From: Pseudomonadota bacterium
GTDB taxonomy: Bacteria; Desulfobacterota; Syntrophorhabdia; Syntrophorhabdales; Syntrophorhabdaceae
Reading direction: 5' to 3'
Assembly: GCA_026388255.1 (NCBI GenBank)
Contig: JAPLKC010000042.1
Coordinates: forward strand, 1-64,000
DNA length: 64,000 bases
Part shown: piece after piece, positions 25,846 to 33,586 of the stretch
Numbering within the stretch: the stretch's first letter is position 1
How the letters are laid out: every line of letters begins with the position of its first letter
Made by a program: the position numbers and the translations under genes
Notes under the pieces: generated by a model
Databases searched by the model: none
What the model was told of the DNA's origin: nothing
What the model saw: only the letters and a program-made list of their open reading frames with translations

Positions 25846-27966
25846 TCAACCAAAAATAGCCTCCGCCATCTCAATGTTCTTTGCAATTTTCGGTACATCC
25901 AATATTAATGCAACTGTTCCATCGCCCAGAATTGTGGCGCCGGAGATACCTTCCACATTTCTATAGAACTTCCCCATATTCTTAATTACCGTCTGGTGTT
26001 CCCCAATGACATGGTCCACTACAAAGCCCACCCTTTCACCGTTTCTCCCGGTTACAACAATCTGCTCTATGGGAGGTCTTTTTCCCCGGATATTAAACTC
26101 GTTTCTCAGCCTGATGTAGGGAATCAGTTCACCGCGTATGCGGGCAATATTCTTTCCATGGGACTTTCTTACATCTTCGTCGGTTAATTCCACGCATTCT
26201 TCCACAATGGAAAGAGGAATTACAAAATGCCTTCTGTCAATAGCAATGAGGAGGCCTTCAATTATTGCAAGGGTAAGCGGGAGAGTAATGGTAACGGTGG
26301 TCCCCTCGTCCTTCACGCTTGTGATGCTGATTAAACCACGTAATGAATCTATGGCCTTTTGCACCACATCCATGCCTACACCCCTGCCGGATACATTTGT
26401 TACATCTTTGGCAGTGGAGAACCCCGGGTGGAAGATAAAACCAAAGAGATCTTTTTCATTAATCTCAGCGTTATGGGCAACAAGTCCTTTTTCGACAGCT
26501 TTGGCGAGAATTGCTTCCTTGTCGAGACCTTTCCCGTTGTCTTGAATCCGGACAATCACGTTTCCCCCGGAGTGGGCAGCAGACAGGAGTATGGTGCCTG
26601 TTCTAGGCTTGCCCTGCGATACCCGCACATCAGGAGGTTCTATACCATGGTCAATACAGTTCCTGATGAGATGGACAAGGGGATCGTTAAGCTTTTCGAT
26701 AACAGTCTTATCAAGCTCTGTCTCTGCACCTTCTGTTGTCAATTCTATCTCTTTGCCCAGTTCGCCGGATAAGTCTCTTACCAATCTCTTAAATCTACCG
26801 AAGGTGGTCCCTATGGGCAACATACGTATATTCAGGGTATTGTCCCGCAATTCCGCGGTTAACCTCTCAACTTCTTCTGCAATAGCGTTAAGTTCCGGAT
26901 TATGAAGAAAGGAAGTTGTTTGAGTTAAACGTGCCTGTACAGTCACAAGTTCTCCCACAAGATTGACGAGTATATCCAGTTTATCTGCAGGGACTTTGAT
27001 ATTTAATTGTGTCTCTTCTTTCGCTTTTGCTTTGTCTCTTATCTTCTGGATATGTTCCTGTTCGATAAGGGCAGATTCTACCTTATCAGAGTCCACTAAA
27101 CCTCTTTCAACGAGTATCTCTCCCAGGTACTTCTTCTCGGTGAGCGCTTTCTGCAGATCTTCTTTTTTTATATCCCCTTTTTCAACGAGTATCTCACCGA
27201 TTTTTTTATAGTCTTCCTCTATGTCAAACGTTTTCCCGGAATCGATGGCATTTATTGTCAATTCACAGGAGTCTTCTATAAAAATAAATACGTCCCTGAC
27301 TGCATCTATTCCCTTATTAGTCGTAAGAATTATATCCCAGTATGCATAGCAGCATTCGGGGTTCATCTCGTCCAGAGAAGGTATGTCATCCACCTGTGCA
27401 ATAACCTTACATTCTCCCAGAGAACGAATCTCACCAAGAAGGAGTAATGGATTTGTGCCTGTCAGGAATATGTCCGATGAGGGTTTAAAACGAATCCTGT
27501 AGGAAATATCCCCATCGGAAGTATAAGATGACGAAGCCCGCTCAGAAGAAGATGATACAGGGGGGGCTGTAAACAGCGCTTTTTCTGAGGCTAACTTTTT
27601 AAATGCAGCAACTATCTCTGATGAAGTCAGCCCAATGCGGGCTTTGTCAGGGGGGGTCTCGTCGAGCATGGATTTAATCCGGTCTTTTGCCATAAGGGTG
27701 AGGTCGATCAGTTCCTTTGTAACCGGAATTTTTCCGTTTCTCACTTTGTCATAGACCGTTTCTATTTCATGAGTAAATCCTGCAATATCATCAAACCCGA
27801 ACATGGCGCCCGACCCCTTGATGGTGTGCATGGCACGAAATGTCTTTCCAATGAGTTCTGTGTCATCGGGGGTTTCTTCAAGCTCCAGAAGAGCTGTTTC
27901 GAGTTCTAACAACTGCTCGTTTGCCTCTTCCTTATATGTTTCCTTGTATGTATTTGTAATCGTCAT
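25846..27966 (-). CDS. cheA: Chemotaxis histidine kinase CheA
   Basis: A 706-residue kinase. The Hpt domain carries the phospho-accepting His47 (MHTIKGSGAMFGF). A response-regulator-binding P2-like domain follows at about 155-240. Next is an unusual segment with two GEILVEKG/GEILVERG repeats (about 250-300), resembling the MshEN/GspE N-terminal motif. Then come the P3 dimerisation helices, the HATPase (NCIDHGIE, DNGKGLDKE, GRGVGMDVV) and the CheW-like P5 domain. Start overlaps cheY by four bases. CheB, CheR and CheD/C are absent from the window. Confidence 0.95.
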   Translation of the reverse strand: MTITNTYKETYKEEANEQLLELETALLELEETPDDTELIGKTFRAMHTIKGSGAMFGFDDIAGFTHEIETVYDKVRNGKIPVTKELIDLTLMAKDRIKSMLDETPPDKARIGLTSSEIVAAFKKLASEKALFTAPPVSSSSERASSSYTSDGDISYRIRFKPSSDIFLTGTNPLLLLGEIRSLGECKVIAQVDDIPSLDEMNPECCYAYWDIILTTNKGIDAVRDVFIFIEDSCELTINAIDSGKTFDIEEDYKKIGEILVEKGDIKKEDLQKALTEKKYLGEILVERGLVDSDKVESALIEQEHIQKIRDKAKAKEETQLNIKVPADKLDILVNLVGELVTVQARLTQTTSFLHNPELNAIAEEVERLTAELRDNTLNIRMLPIGTTFGRFKRLVRDLSGELGKEIELTTEGAETELDKTVIEKLNDPLVHLIRNCIDHGIEPPDVRVSQGKPRTGTILLSAAHSGGNVIVRIQDNGKGLDKEAILAKAVEKGLVAHNAEINEKDLFGFIFHPGFSTAKDVTNVSGRGVGMDVVQKAIDSLRGLISITSVKDEGTTVTITLPLTLAIIEGLLIAIDRRHFVIPLSIVEECVELTDEDVRKSHGKNIARIRGELIPYIRLRNEFNIRGKRPPIEQIVVTGRNGERVGFVVDHVIGEHQTVIKNMGKFYRNVEGISGATILGDGTVALILDVPKIAKNIEMAEAIFG

Positions 27967-28337
27967 CCCAATACCTTCTTTACCACAGCAACTAATTGTT
28001 CCGGCTTAAAGGGTTTGATTATCCAACCCGTAGCGCCTGCTTGTTTGCCTTCCAGTTTTATTGATTCCTGAGATTCGGTGGTGAGCATAATAATAGGGAT
28101 AAACCTGAAAGACGGGTTGCTCCGTGCACCTTTTATCAACCCGATACCGTTAAGATTAGGCATATTAAGGTCGGTGATGATCATGTGAATGGCCTTGCCG
28201 TTCAGTTTAGATAAAGCATCGGCGCCGTCAACCGCCTCTATGATTTCATATCCTTCCTTTTTCAGCGTAAAATTTACCATCTGTCTTATGCTTGCCGAGT
28301 CGTCTACGGTCATGATTGTCTTAGGCATTTTTCTCAC
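27963..28337 (-). CDS. cheY: Chemotaxis response regulator CheY
   Basis: A 124-residue single receiver domain. The acidic pocket is VDD at residues 11-13, the phosphorylation site is Asp56 in ITDLNMPNLNG, and the switch residues are the Thr of LTTES and the Lys of IIKPF. As a stand-alone receiver next to cheA it is expected to carry phosphate to the flagellar switch or another output. It overlaps the STAS gene upstream by 17 bases and cheA downstream by 4. Confidence 0.95.
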   Translation of the reverse strand: MRKMPKTIMTVDDSASIRQMVNFTLKKEGYEIIEAVDGADALSKLNGKAIHMIITDLNMPNLNGIGLIKGARSNPSFRFIPIIMLTTESQESIKLEGKQAGATGWIIKPFKPEQLVAVVKKVLG

Positions 28338-28671
28338 CCGTCAATAAGCACCTGCCATGCATATCTGACAGACAACCCTTCTGTCTCAGAAATCCGGAAT
28401 TTCTTAACGCATCTTTGAAAATAATAGATGGATTGTCATCTATTATTATAGACCTGTTGGAATTTATTGCCTTCTTGTGTGCCGAACACACAATTTGAAG
28501 ACATGAAATGTCAGCGCCTGTAATACCTGTAAGATTTAAAACAAGATTGTCCGCGTTTTTCATCGCATCGATCAGGGTTATTTTAAATAATTCCGCATTG
28601 GAGACCGTCAAATCCCCGGATAATGCAAGAACTTTGCTTTTTTCATTGTCTTCTATCCTGCTCTCAAACAT
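28321..28671 (-). CDS. STAS-domain protein
   Basis: A 116-residue STAS protein (anti-sigma-factor-antagonist fold). Typical features are the VLALSGDLTVSNAELFKITL start and the LVLNLTGITGADISCLQIV strand-helix, where the phosphorylatable serine of the class is a possible Asp/Ser. It heads the chemotaxis run, as STAS proteins often do in Frz- or Wsp-like clusters. No sigma factor or kinase partner of the SpoIIAB type is in the window. Confidence 0.85.
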   Translation of the reverse strand: MFESRIEDNEKSKVLALSGDLTVSNAELFKITLIDAMKNADNLVLNLTGITGADISCLQIVCSAHKKAINSNRSIIIDDNPSIIFKDALRNSGFLRQKGCLSDMHGRCLLTGEKNA

Positions 28672-28804
28672 TGCAATATGCCTTCCTTCTTATAAATATC
28701 TTTGAATCTATTTAATTTTTCGGTTGGTTGGTTTGAAAACAAAATAGGAATAACACTGAATTTATTGTAGGATATATCTGAATTTTATGTAGGATTTATC
28801 CTAC

Positions 28805-29437
28805 TTATTCTGTAATGCTATTTTTAATAACATAGCGAATAAGTTCGGAATTATTTTTGAGGTTCATTTTCTTCAGAATGCGGGTTCTGTATGTACTGAT
28901 GGTTTTTATGCTAAGAAAAAGCTCTGAAGCAATCTCTTTCATCGACTTTCCTGAACCGATCATGCACATTACCTTATACTCCCGTTCTGACAACATTTCA
29001 TGGGGGAGTTTTTCCTTCGGATACTCGATATCAAGCGCCAATTTTTCAGCTAATGAGAGGGTAATATATTTTCTTCCCTGGGATACCCGTCTTATTGCCG
29101 TAATCAACTCATCCGGGGCACTTTCCTTCGTAAGATAGCCTGATGCGCCTGCCTTAAGGACCCGCAATGCATAGTGTTCTTCAGGATGAATGCTCAATAT
29201 GAGAATGTTAACCCCCGGTTTTTTCTCTTTTAGCTCTTTTAAAACATCTAAACCGGTCTTTATGGGCATGGAAACATCCAGAATAATTACATCAAAATCA
29301 TTTTTTAATGCCTTATTCAAGGCCTCCTGGCCATCGCTTGCCGTATCGGAAACTTCCATATCCGGGACTTCCGCAACTATCTGTTTCAGTCCTTCCCTGA
29401 CTATAGTATGGTCATCGGCAATGAGAATTTTGATCAT
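28805..29437 (-). CDS. NarL/FixJ-family response regulator
   Basis: A 210-residue regulator with a receiver domain (ADD at 7-9, phosphorylation site Asp54 in ILDVSMPIKTG, Lys in YLTKESAP) and a LuxR-type helix-turn-helix (LSEREYKVMCMIGSGKSMKE and then LFLSIKTISTYRTRILKKM). It is encoded directly after the PAS kinase with a four-base overlap and is its evident partner. Targets are unknown. The 130 bases between it and the STAS gene are AT-rich and may hold the chemotaxis promoter. Confidence 0.95.
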   Translation of the reverse strand: MIKILIADDHTIVREGLKQIVAEVPDMEVSDTASDGQEALNKALKNDFDVIILDVSMPIKTGLDVLKELKEKKPGVNILILSIHPEEHYALRVLKAGASGYLTKESAPDELITAIRRVSQGRKYITLSLAEKLALDIEYPKEKLPHEMLSEREYKVMCMIGSGKSMKEIASELFLSIKTISTYRTRILKKMNLKNNSELIRYVIKNSITE

Positions 29438-31878
29438 TGCTCCTCCATTTCTGGGGCTTGCGTCGCCCCCTCCACCGGCAAAGCCGTCGGAGCCTCCCCC
29501 TCTCGCTCGCTATGCGAGCTACTTAACCCTTTGACGCCTTGTGTGCTGACTTGCGCCTGTCCCCGTGAGGGGGTTGCCCCCTCCCCCGGCATCAAGCCGC
29601 GACCCGCTAAAGCTGGTACCCCGGCCTCCCCCTCTTGCTCACTATGCGAGCTAAAGGGTACCTTCACCTTCACTGTAGTTCCCTTTCCTCTGATGCCGTT
29701 TATTGTGAACTCGCCGCCGAGAATAACCGCCCTTTCTTTCATGCCGAGAATCCCGAAAGAATTCATATCTGTTTTTTCCTTATCTGAGATGCCTTTTCCG
29801 TTATCTTTTATCTCCAGAACTATATCGTCACCTTCTCTTTCCAGGCGTATATTCAATTTTGTTGCCGATGCGTGGCGCGCAACATTCGTCAACGATTCCT
29901 GGACAATGCGATAGATTTGGGTGGAACGCTCTCCATCCAGGTCTATGCCGCCCCCTATTGTTATTTTAGTATCAATATCGGTCTGTATTTTAAATTTATT
30001 TACAGCCCATTCCAAGGCAGGCACAAGCCCGAAGTCATCCAGGATTACAGGTCTTAACTCGGCTGAAACCTTTTGCACACTTTTAATTGCCTGCTTTATA
30101 AGGACGGACATGGCGTCTGCCTCCTCGAAAAGCAATGTATTTGCAGTTGTCGAGGATAGTTGTTTTTTTATCAAGGAAATGTCCATGTTTAAAGTTGTTA
30201 GTATCTGTCCAAGTTCATCATGCAATTCCCTTGCCACATCCTTTCTTTCTTTTTCCCTTGCTTTATTGATGTGGGTTGAAAGTATGCGGAGCTGCTCGTA
30301 GGATCTTTTCAGTTCTTCTTCGGCTTTCTTCCGATCCGTAATATCATTCACAATCGCAATTCTACATAGTTTACCTGAGAATTCCAATGTGTGCCCTGAA
30401 ATTTCAGCATCAATAAGAGTTCCGTCTTTTTTGACATGTTTCCACGGCCCCTTTGTTTTACCAAGCTTAGGCTTTTTTAATTGTGACAGGACAGATGAAA
30501 AATCTCCGGAAGGATGCAGTTCCGTAATCTTCATATTGGTAAATTCTTCATAGGAGTATCCATAATGGATAATCGCAGCCTCATTGACATCAATAATTTC
30601 AAGGGTATTTAAATCAAAGACAAAAGCAGGTAAAGGATTATGATCAAACATCCGCCGGTATCGTATTTCGCTTCTTTTCAGGGCTGCTTCTATGTTTTTA
30701 CGATCTGTAATATCCTTCCACACATCATAAATTAAATCTTTACCGCCGATAGTAATTGCCGTGAGGGAAACATCCGACCAGAATTCCTCGCCGTTTATCT
30801 TTTTGTGTACCCATTCAAAGCGGCTGCTCCCTTCTCTCATGGTTCGGGCGATAATATCCCTGGCCTTCACAAAGGATTTTTCTCCGTCAGGCTGGACCTC
30901 AGGGGATGTCTGCCCAGGGTGGAGCCCTATGAGTTCCTCTTTACTGGAGCAACCCATAATCCTGACAGCCGCTTCATTGCAATCTACGTATTTATAACCA
31001 TGAAGTAAAACAACCGGGTCCAGTGATTTCTCAAAAAGCAGATGGAATTTATTCTCACTTTCTTTTAACAACTCTTCTGCGAGTTTTCTTTTGGTAATAT
31101 CTTCCTTAGTCCCCTCATAGTAAAGTATACTGCCGGCAGAATCACGGACAGCATGGGCATTGATGGATATCCAGAATTTGCTCTTGTCATTCCTGTATAC
31201 CTGGGCTTCAAGCCTTTCAACAACGCCATATTTTGTGAGGAGATGTTTTAATCTTTCCCTGTCCTCTGGATTTACATAGATTTGATACCCTATATCAACG
31301 ATGTTTTCTATCATCTCCTTAGCAGATGAAAAACCGAACATCCTTGCGAAAGAGCGGTTGACGCTAACGTATTTGCCTTCCGGGGTTGTCTGGAAGATGC
31401 CTTCAATGGCATTATCGAAGATATTTCGGTATTTCTCTTCGCTCTTACGGAGGGCTTCCTTTGCCCGTTTACTTTCTTTAATGTCTTTAATCAGGACAAC
31501 AAGATAATCAATGGAATTGTCATCTTTTTTTACAGAATTAACTGAAATTGCAGTGTCGATAATAACGCCGTTTTTTCTGACAAAACGTTTCTCCAGTATA
31601 TAACCAGCGATTTCCCCTGAATATATCCGTCTGTAATATTCATTTAATTCCTGTTCCAAATCTTCCTTCGGTGTAACGTCGGCCCAGGTGATTTTGAGGA
31701 GTTCTTCCCGCGAATACCCTATCATTTCGCAGAGACGGTCATTTGCTTCGATCCATTGCATATCAGGTGAAACAATGGCCATACCGATTAACGGAAGGTT
31801 AAATAAGGCATGAAAACGGTTTTCGCATTTGCGTAAATCGTCGATAAGTTGTTCTTTGGTTTTTTCTTCATCCACCAT
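29434..31878 (-). CDS. PAS-rich sensor histidine kinase (NarX/HisKA_3 type)
   Basis: An 814-residue cytoplasmic kinase with four PAS/PAC units (about residues 15-135, 140-265, 270-395, 397-525), no membrane segment, then HisKA_3 dimerisation with the phospho-accepting histidine near 550 (ARELHDELGQ) and an HATPase domain (DNGKGISDKE, GILGMKERA). The catalytic domain ends at about residue 735. The last 75 residues are a low-complexity tail made of two copies of SHSEREGEA-type sequence encoded by 28-bp repeats. It is divergent from the sigma-54 promoter of the envelope-stress operon. Confidence 0.93.
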   Translation of the reverse strand: MVDEEKTKEQLIDDLRKCENRFHALFNLPLIGMAIVSPDMQWIEANDRLCEMIGYSREELLKITWADVTPKEDLEQELNEYYRRIYSGEIAGYILEKRFVRKNGVIIDTAISVNSVKKDDNSIDYLVVLIKDIKESKRAKEALRKSEEKYRNIFDNAIEGIFQTTPEGKYVSVNRSFARMFGFSSAKEMIENIVDIGYQIYVNPEDRERLKHLLTKYGVVERLEAQVYRNDKSKFWISINAHAVRDSAGSILYYEGTKEDITKRKLAEELLKESENKFHLLFEKSLDPVVLLHGYKYVDCNEAAVRIMGCSSKEELIGLHPGQTSPEVQPDGEKSFVKARDIIARTMREGSSRFEWVHKKINGEEFWSDVSLTAITIGGKDLIYDVWKDITDRKNIEAALKRSEIRYRRMFDHNPLPAFVFDLNTLEIIDVNEAAIIHYGYSYEEFTNMKITELHPSGDFSSVLSQLKKPKLGKTKGPWKHVKKDGTLIDAEISGHTLEFSGKLCRIAIVNDITDRKKAEEELKRSYEQLRILSTHINKAREKERKDVARELHDELGQILTTLNMDISLIKKQLSSTTANTLLFEEADAMSVLIKQAIKSVQKVSAELRPVILDDFGLVPALEWAVNKFKIQTDIDTKITIGGGIDLDGERSTQIYRIVQESLTNVARHASATKLNIRLEREGDDIVLEIKDNGKGISDKEKTDMNSFGILGMKERAVILGGEFTINGIRGKGTTVKVKVPFSSHSEQEGEAGVPALAGRGLMPGEGATPSRGQAQVSTQGVKGLSSSHSEREGEAPTALPVEGATQAPEMEEQ
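29493..29520. repeat. 28-bp GC-rich repeat, copy 1
   Basis: CCTCCCCCTCTCGCTCGCTA followed by TGCGAGCT; it contains the perfect hairpin GCTCGC-TAT-GCGAGC. It lies in the C-terminal tail of the histidine kinase. Confidence 0.8.
29625..29652. repeat. 28-bp GC-rich repeat, copy 2
   Basis: Matches 29493-29520 at 26 of 28 positions in the same orientation. Together they make the kinase tail encode the peptide SHSEREGEA or SHSEQEGEA twice. Confidence 0.8.
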
Positions 31879-31944
31879 GGATTAAACTCCTGTTTACCCC
31901 ATGAATTTGATTTTCTTTAAATATTATATCTTTTCTTTTCGAGT

Positions 31945-31963
31945 TTGTCACATGATCTGACAA
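31945..31963. promoter_or_regulatory. Inverted repeat upstream of sigma-54 promoter, distal
   Basis: TTGTCA and TGACAA around seven bases. It shares the TGTC/GACA core with the proximal sites at 31982-32019 and is a weaker candidate for binding by the same regulator. Confidence 0.35.
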
Positions 31964-31981
31964 CATTTTAGATTGGCAAAA

Positions 31982-32019
31982 TCGACATAATTGTCGAACT
32001 TATCTGCCGTGTTCGACAA
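31982..32019. promoter_or_regulatory. Candidate enhancer sites for the NtrC-type regulator
   Basis: TTGTCGAAC (31991-31999) and GTTCGACAA (32011-32019) form a perfect inverted repeat with an 11-base spacer. The first half also belongs to TCGACATAATTGTCGA (31982-31997), itself a palindrome. The sites lie about 110-145 bases upstream of the expected start of the sigma-54 transcript, where enhancer-binding proteins normally bind. That the regulator encoded at 35183 binds here is inference. Confidence 0.6.
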
Positions 32020-32100
32020 TCCATACCTTAAAAAACTGATCATTTGTCGTTCATTAAAAATATATAATAATAATTACAGCTAATTACAATATTCCAAGTT

Positions 32101-32120
32101 TTGGCATGGCTATTGCTTTT
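32101..32120 (+). promoter_or_regulatory. Sigma-54 promoter
   Basis: TTGGCATGGCTATTGCTTTT has TGGCA at -24 and TTGCT at -12 with exactly the consensus spacing. The start would fall near 32127, giving a leader of about 34 bases that includes the AGGAGG ribosome-binding site of the first gene. The operon ends with a GAFTGA-containing sigma-54 activator, which fits autoregulation. Confidence 0.85.
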
Positions 32121-32160
32121 ATAAAGACATGTATAGAATAATATTTTACAGGAGGTTTTA

Positions 32161-32667
32161 ATGAAAAGATGGCATGTAGGAATTATGGTAGTGCTCTTTC
32201 TGGCGCTTACCACAACAGTATTCGCCTTTGGAGGCAAAGGAGGATACGGGTTTAGCCGGTGTGGCGGTCAGGGTGCAGGATTCGGAGGTCCCATGGGTAT
32301 GGCAGCAAATTTGAATCTTTCAAAAGAACAGTCGGAAAAGATGTGGCAGACTAAAGAAAAGTTTCATAACGACACACAGAAATTACGGTTTGAACTTTTT
32401 CAAAAGCGTATTGAACTGAAAGATCTCTATGCTGACCCAAAGGCAGATGAAGCAACTCTCCTTGCGAAGCAAAAGGAACTCAACACTCTCCGGCAGAGCA
32501 TGCAGGACAAAATGACCCAGATGAGGCTTGAGCAGAGAAAGATTCTGACGCCTGATCAAATTAAAAAGTTAAGCGAGACCTCATTCGGCCCCGGATTTGG
32601 CAGAAAAGGCGCAGGACACGGAGGAGCATGCGGACAGGGCGCAGGATTTGGTCCTGGTAGAAGTTAA
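32161..32667 (+). CDS. Spy/CpxP/ZraP-like periplasmic protein 1
   Basis: A 168-residue exported protein. It has a signal peptide (VVLFLALTTTVFAF, cleaved about residue 22), a glycine-rich GGKGGYGFSRCGGQGAGFGG stretch, and a helical core with LTXXQ-like turns: LNLSKEQSEKMW and ILTPDQIKKLSE. The Spy/CpxP/ZraP class binds misfolded periplasmic proteins or zinc. The glycine-rich tail (GFGRKGAGHGGACGQGAGFG) is unusual and carries His and Cys that could hold metal. First gene behind the sigma-54 promoter, with an AGGAGG site 9 bases before the ATG. Confidence 0.85.
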   Translation: MKRWHVGIMVVLFLALTTTVFAFGGKGGYGFSRCGGQGAGFGGPMGMAANLNLSKEQSEKMWQTKEKFHNDTQKLRFELFQKRIELKDLYADPKADEATLLAKQKELNTLRQSMQDKMTQMRLEQRKILTPDQIKKLSETSFGPGFGRKGAGHGGACGQGAGFGPGRS

Positions 32668-32687
32668 AAACAGGCAAATAGGAATTA

Positions 32688-32768
32688 ACGCTGAGTACGT
32701 TGAGTAAGTTGAGTAAGGCATACCCCCCCAACAACCACCCCCAGCCTCTCAACTTACTTGACTACTCG
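32688..32768. repeat. Hairpin-forming repeat between Spy-like 1 and the lipoprotein gene
   Basis: GTTGAGTAA is repeated in tandem at about 32699-32716 and its complement occurs at 32746-32760 (CTCAACTTACTTGACT). The transcript can fold into a stem with a C-rich loop. It may set the relative dose of the genes on either side. Confidence 0.6.
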
Positions 32769-32789
32769 GCTAATAAGGAGGTAATAAAT

Positions 32790-33170
32790 ATGAAGAAGCA
32801 TATGCTGGTTATTTTAATTCTTTTAACAGGACTTTTAACCTTTTCTTGCGCATCCAACGGTTATAATACCCAGAAAGGCGCAGCAATCGGCGCAGGACTC
32901 GGGGCAATAGCAGGCCAGATCATAGGCAACAACACCGCAGGAACGCTCATCGGCGCTGCCGGAGGAGCCCTTGCTGGCGTAATCGCAGGTAATGCGATAG
33001 ATCAGAATGATACGAATCAGCAGATAGCTGCTGCGCAAAGGCAGAGTTCGACCTATGCATCTTCTGCAGGTGTTGAAAATCCTCCGGGGCAGTGGGTAGA
33101 AGTTCCCGGGCAGTGGGTTGGCGGAAAATGGATTCCTACCCATAGAGCATGGGTGCCGATAAATCCATGA
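32790..33170 (+). CDS. Glycine-zipper outer-membrane lipoprotein
   Basis: A 126-residue lipoprotein. The signal ILILLTGLLTFSC gives lipidation at Cys17. Next come two glycine-zipper helices, GAAIGAGLGAIAGQIIGNN and GTLIGAAGGALAGVIAGN, typical of outer-membrane-inserted stress proteins (SlyB/OmpA-like zippers). The C-terminus repeats PGQWVEVPGQWVGG. ATG 32790 is chosen because a perfect AAGGAGG precedes it. It sits between the two Spy-like genes, and its stop overlaps the next start as ATGA. Confidence 0.85.
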   Translation: MKKHMLVILILLTGLLTFSCASNGYNTQKGAAIGAGLGAIAGQIIGNNTAGTLIGAAGGALAGVIAGNAIDQNDTNQQIAAAQRQSSTYASSAGVENPPGQWVEVPGQWVGGKWIPTHRAWVPINP

Positions 33171-33586
33171 AATGCTTATGTGCCTTACTCCTGCTCTCTA
33201 TTCTTATTGTATCCCCTCTTTATGCCCAGCATTCATATTTCGACTTCGAGAGGGGACTCAAACTATCGGATGCCCAAAGAAACGGTATAGAAGATATAAA
33301 GAGAAAATATATGGATGAATGGCGCGCATCAGGAAGGGAAGTTATGAAAAAAAGGTTGGAACTGAGGGATTTGTACAAGAATCCTTCACTTAATAGAGAC
33401 AGGATTGAGAAGCTTCAGAATGAGATTCTGGAAATAGAAATCTCACGGGAAAATCTGTACAATCAATACAGAGGAGAAATTTCACGCATATTAAACGAGG
33501 AGCAACGCGAAAAATATAACAACTTCTGCGATTCCGAAAGAAAAAGATCCATGCGCCCCTTGGGATTGAGAGGATATGGGAGATAA
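33167..33586 (+). CDS. Spy/CpxP-like periplasmic protein 2
   Basis: A 139-residue exported protein with a signal peptide (CALLLLSILIVSPLYAQ) and a helical Spy/CpxP core: GLKLSDAQRNGIEDIKRKYM and ISRILNEEQREKYNNFC. It lacks the glycine-rich ends of the first Spy-like protein. ATG 33167 is chosen because it starts the signal peptide and overlaps the preceding stop. Its end overlaps the kinase gene by 11 bases, so all five genes are tightly coupled. Confidence 0.8.
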   Translation: MKCLCALLLLSILIVSPLYAQHSYFDFERGLKLSDAQRNGIEDIKRKYMDEWRASGREVMKKRLELRDLYKNPSLNRDRIEKLQNEILEIEISRENLYNQYRGEISRILNEEQREKYNNFCDSERKRSMRPLGLRGYGR

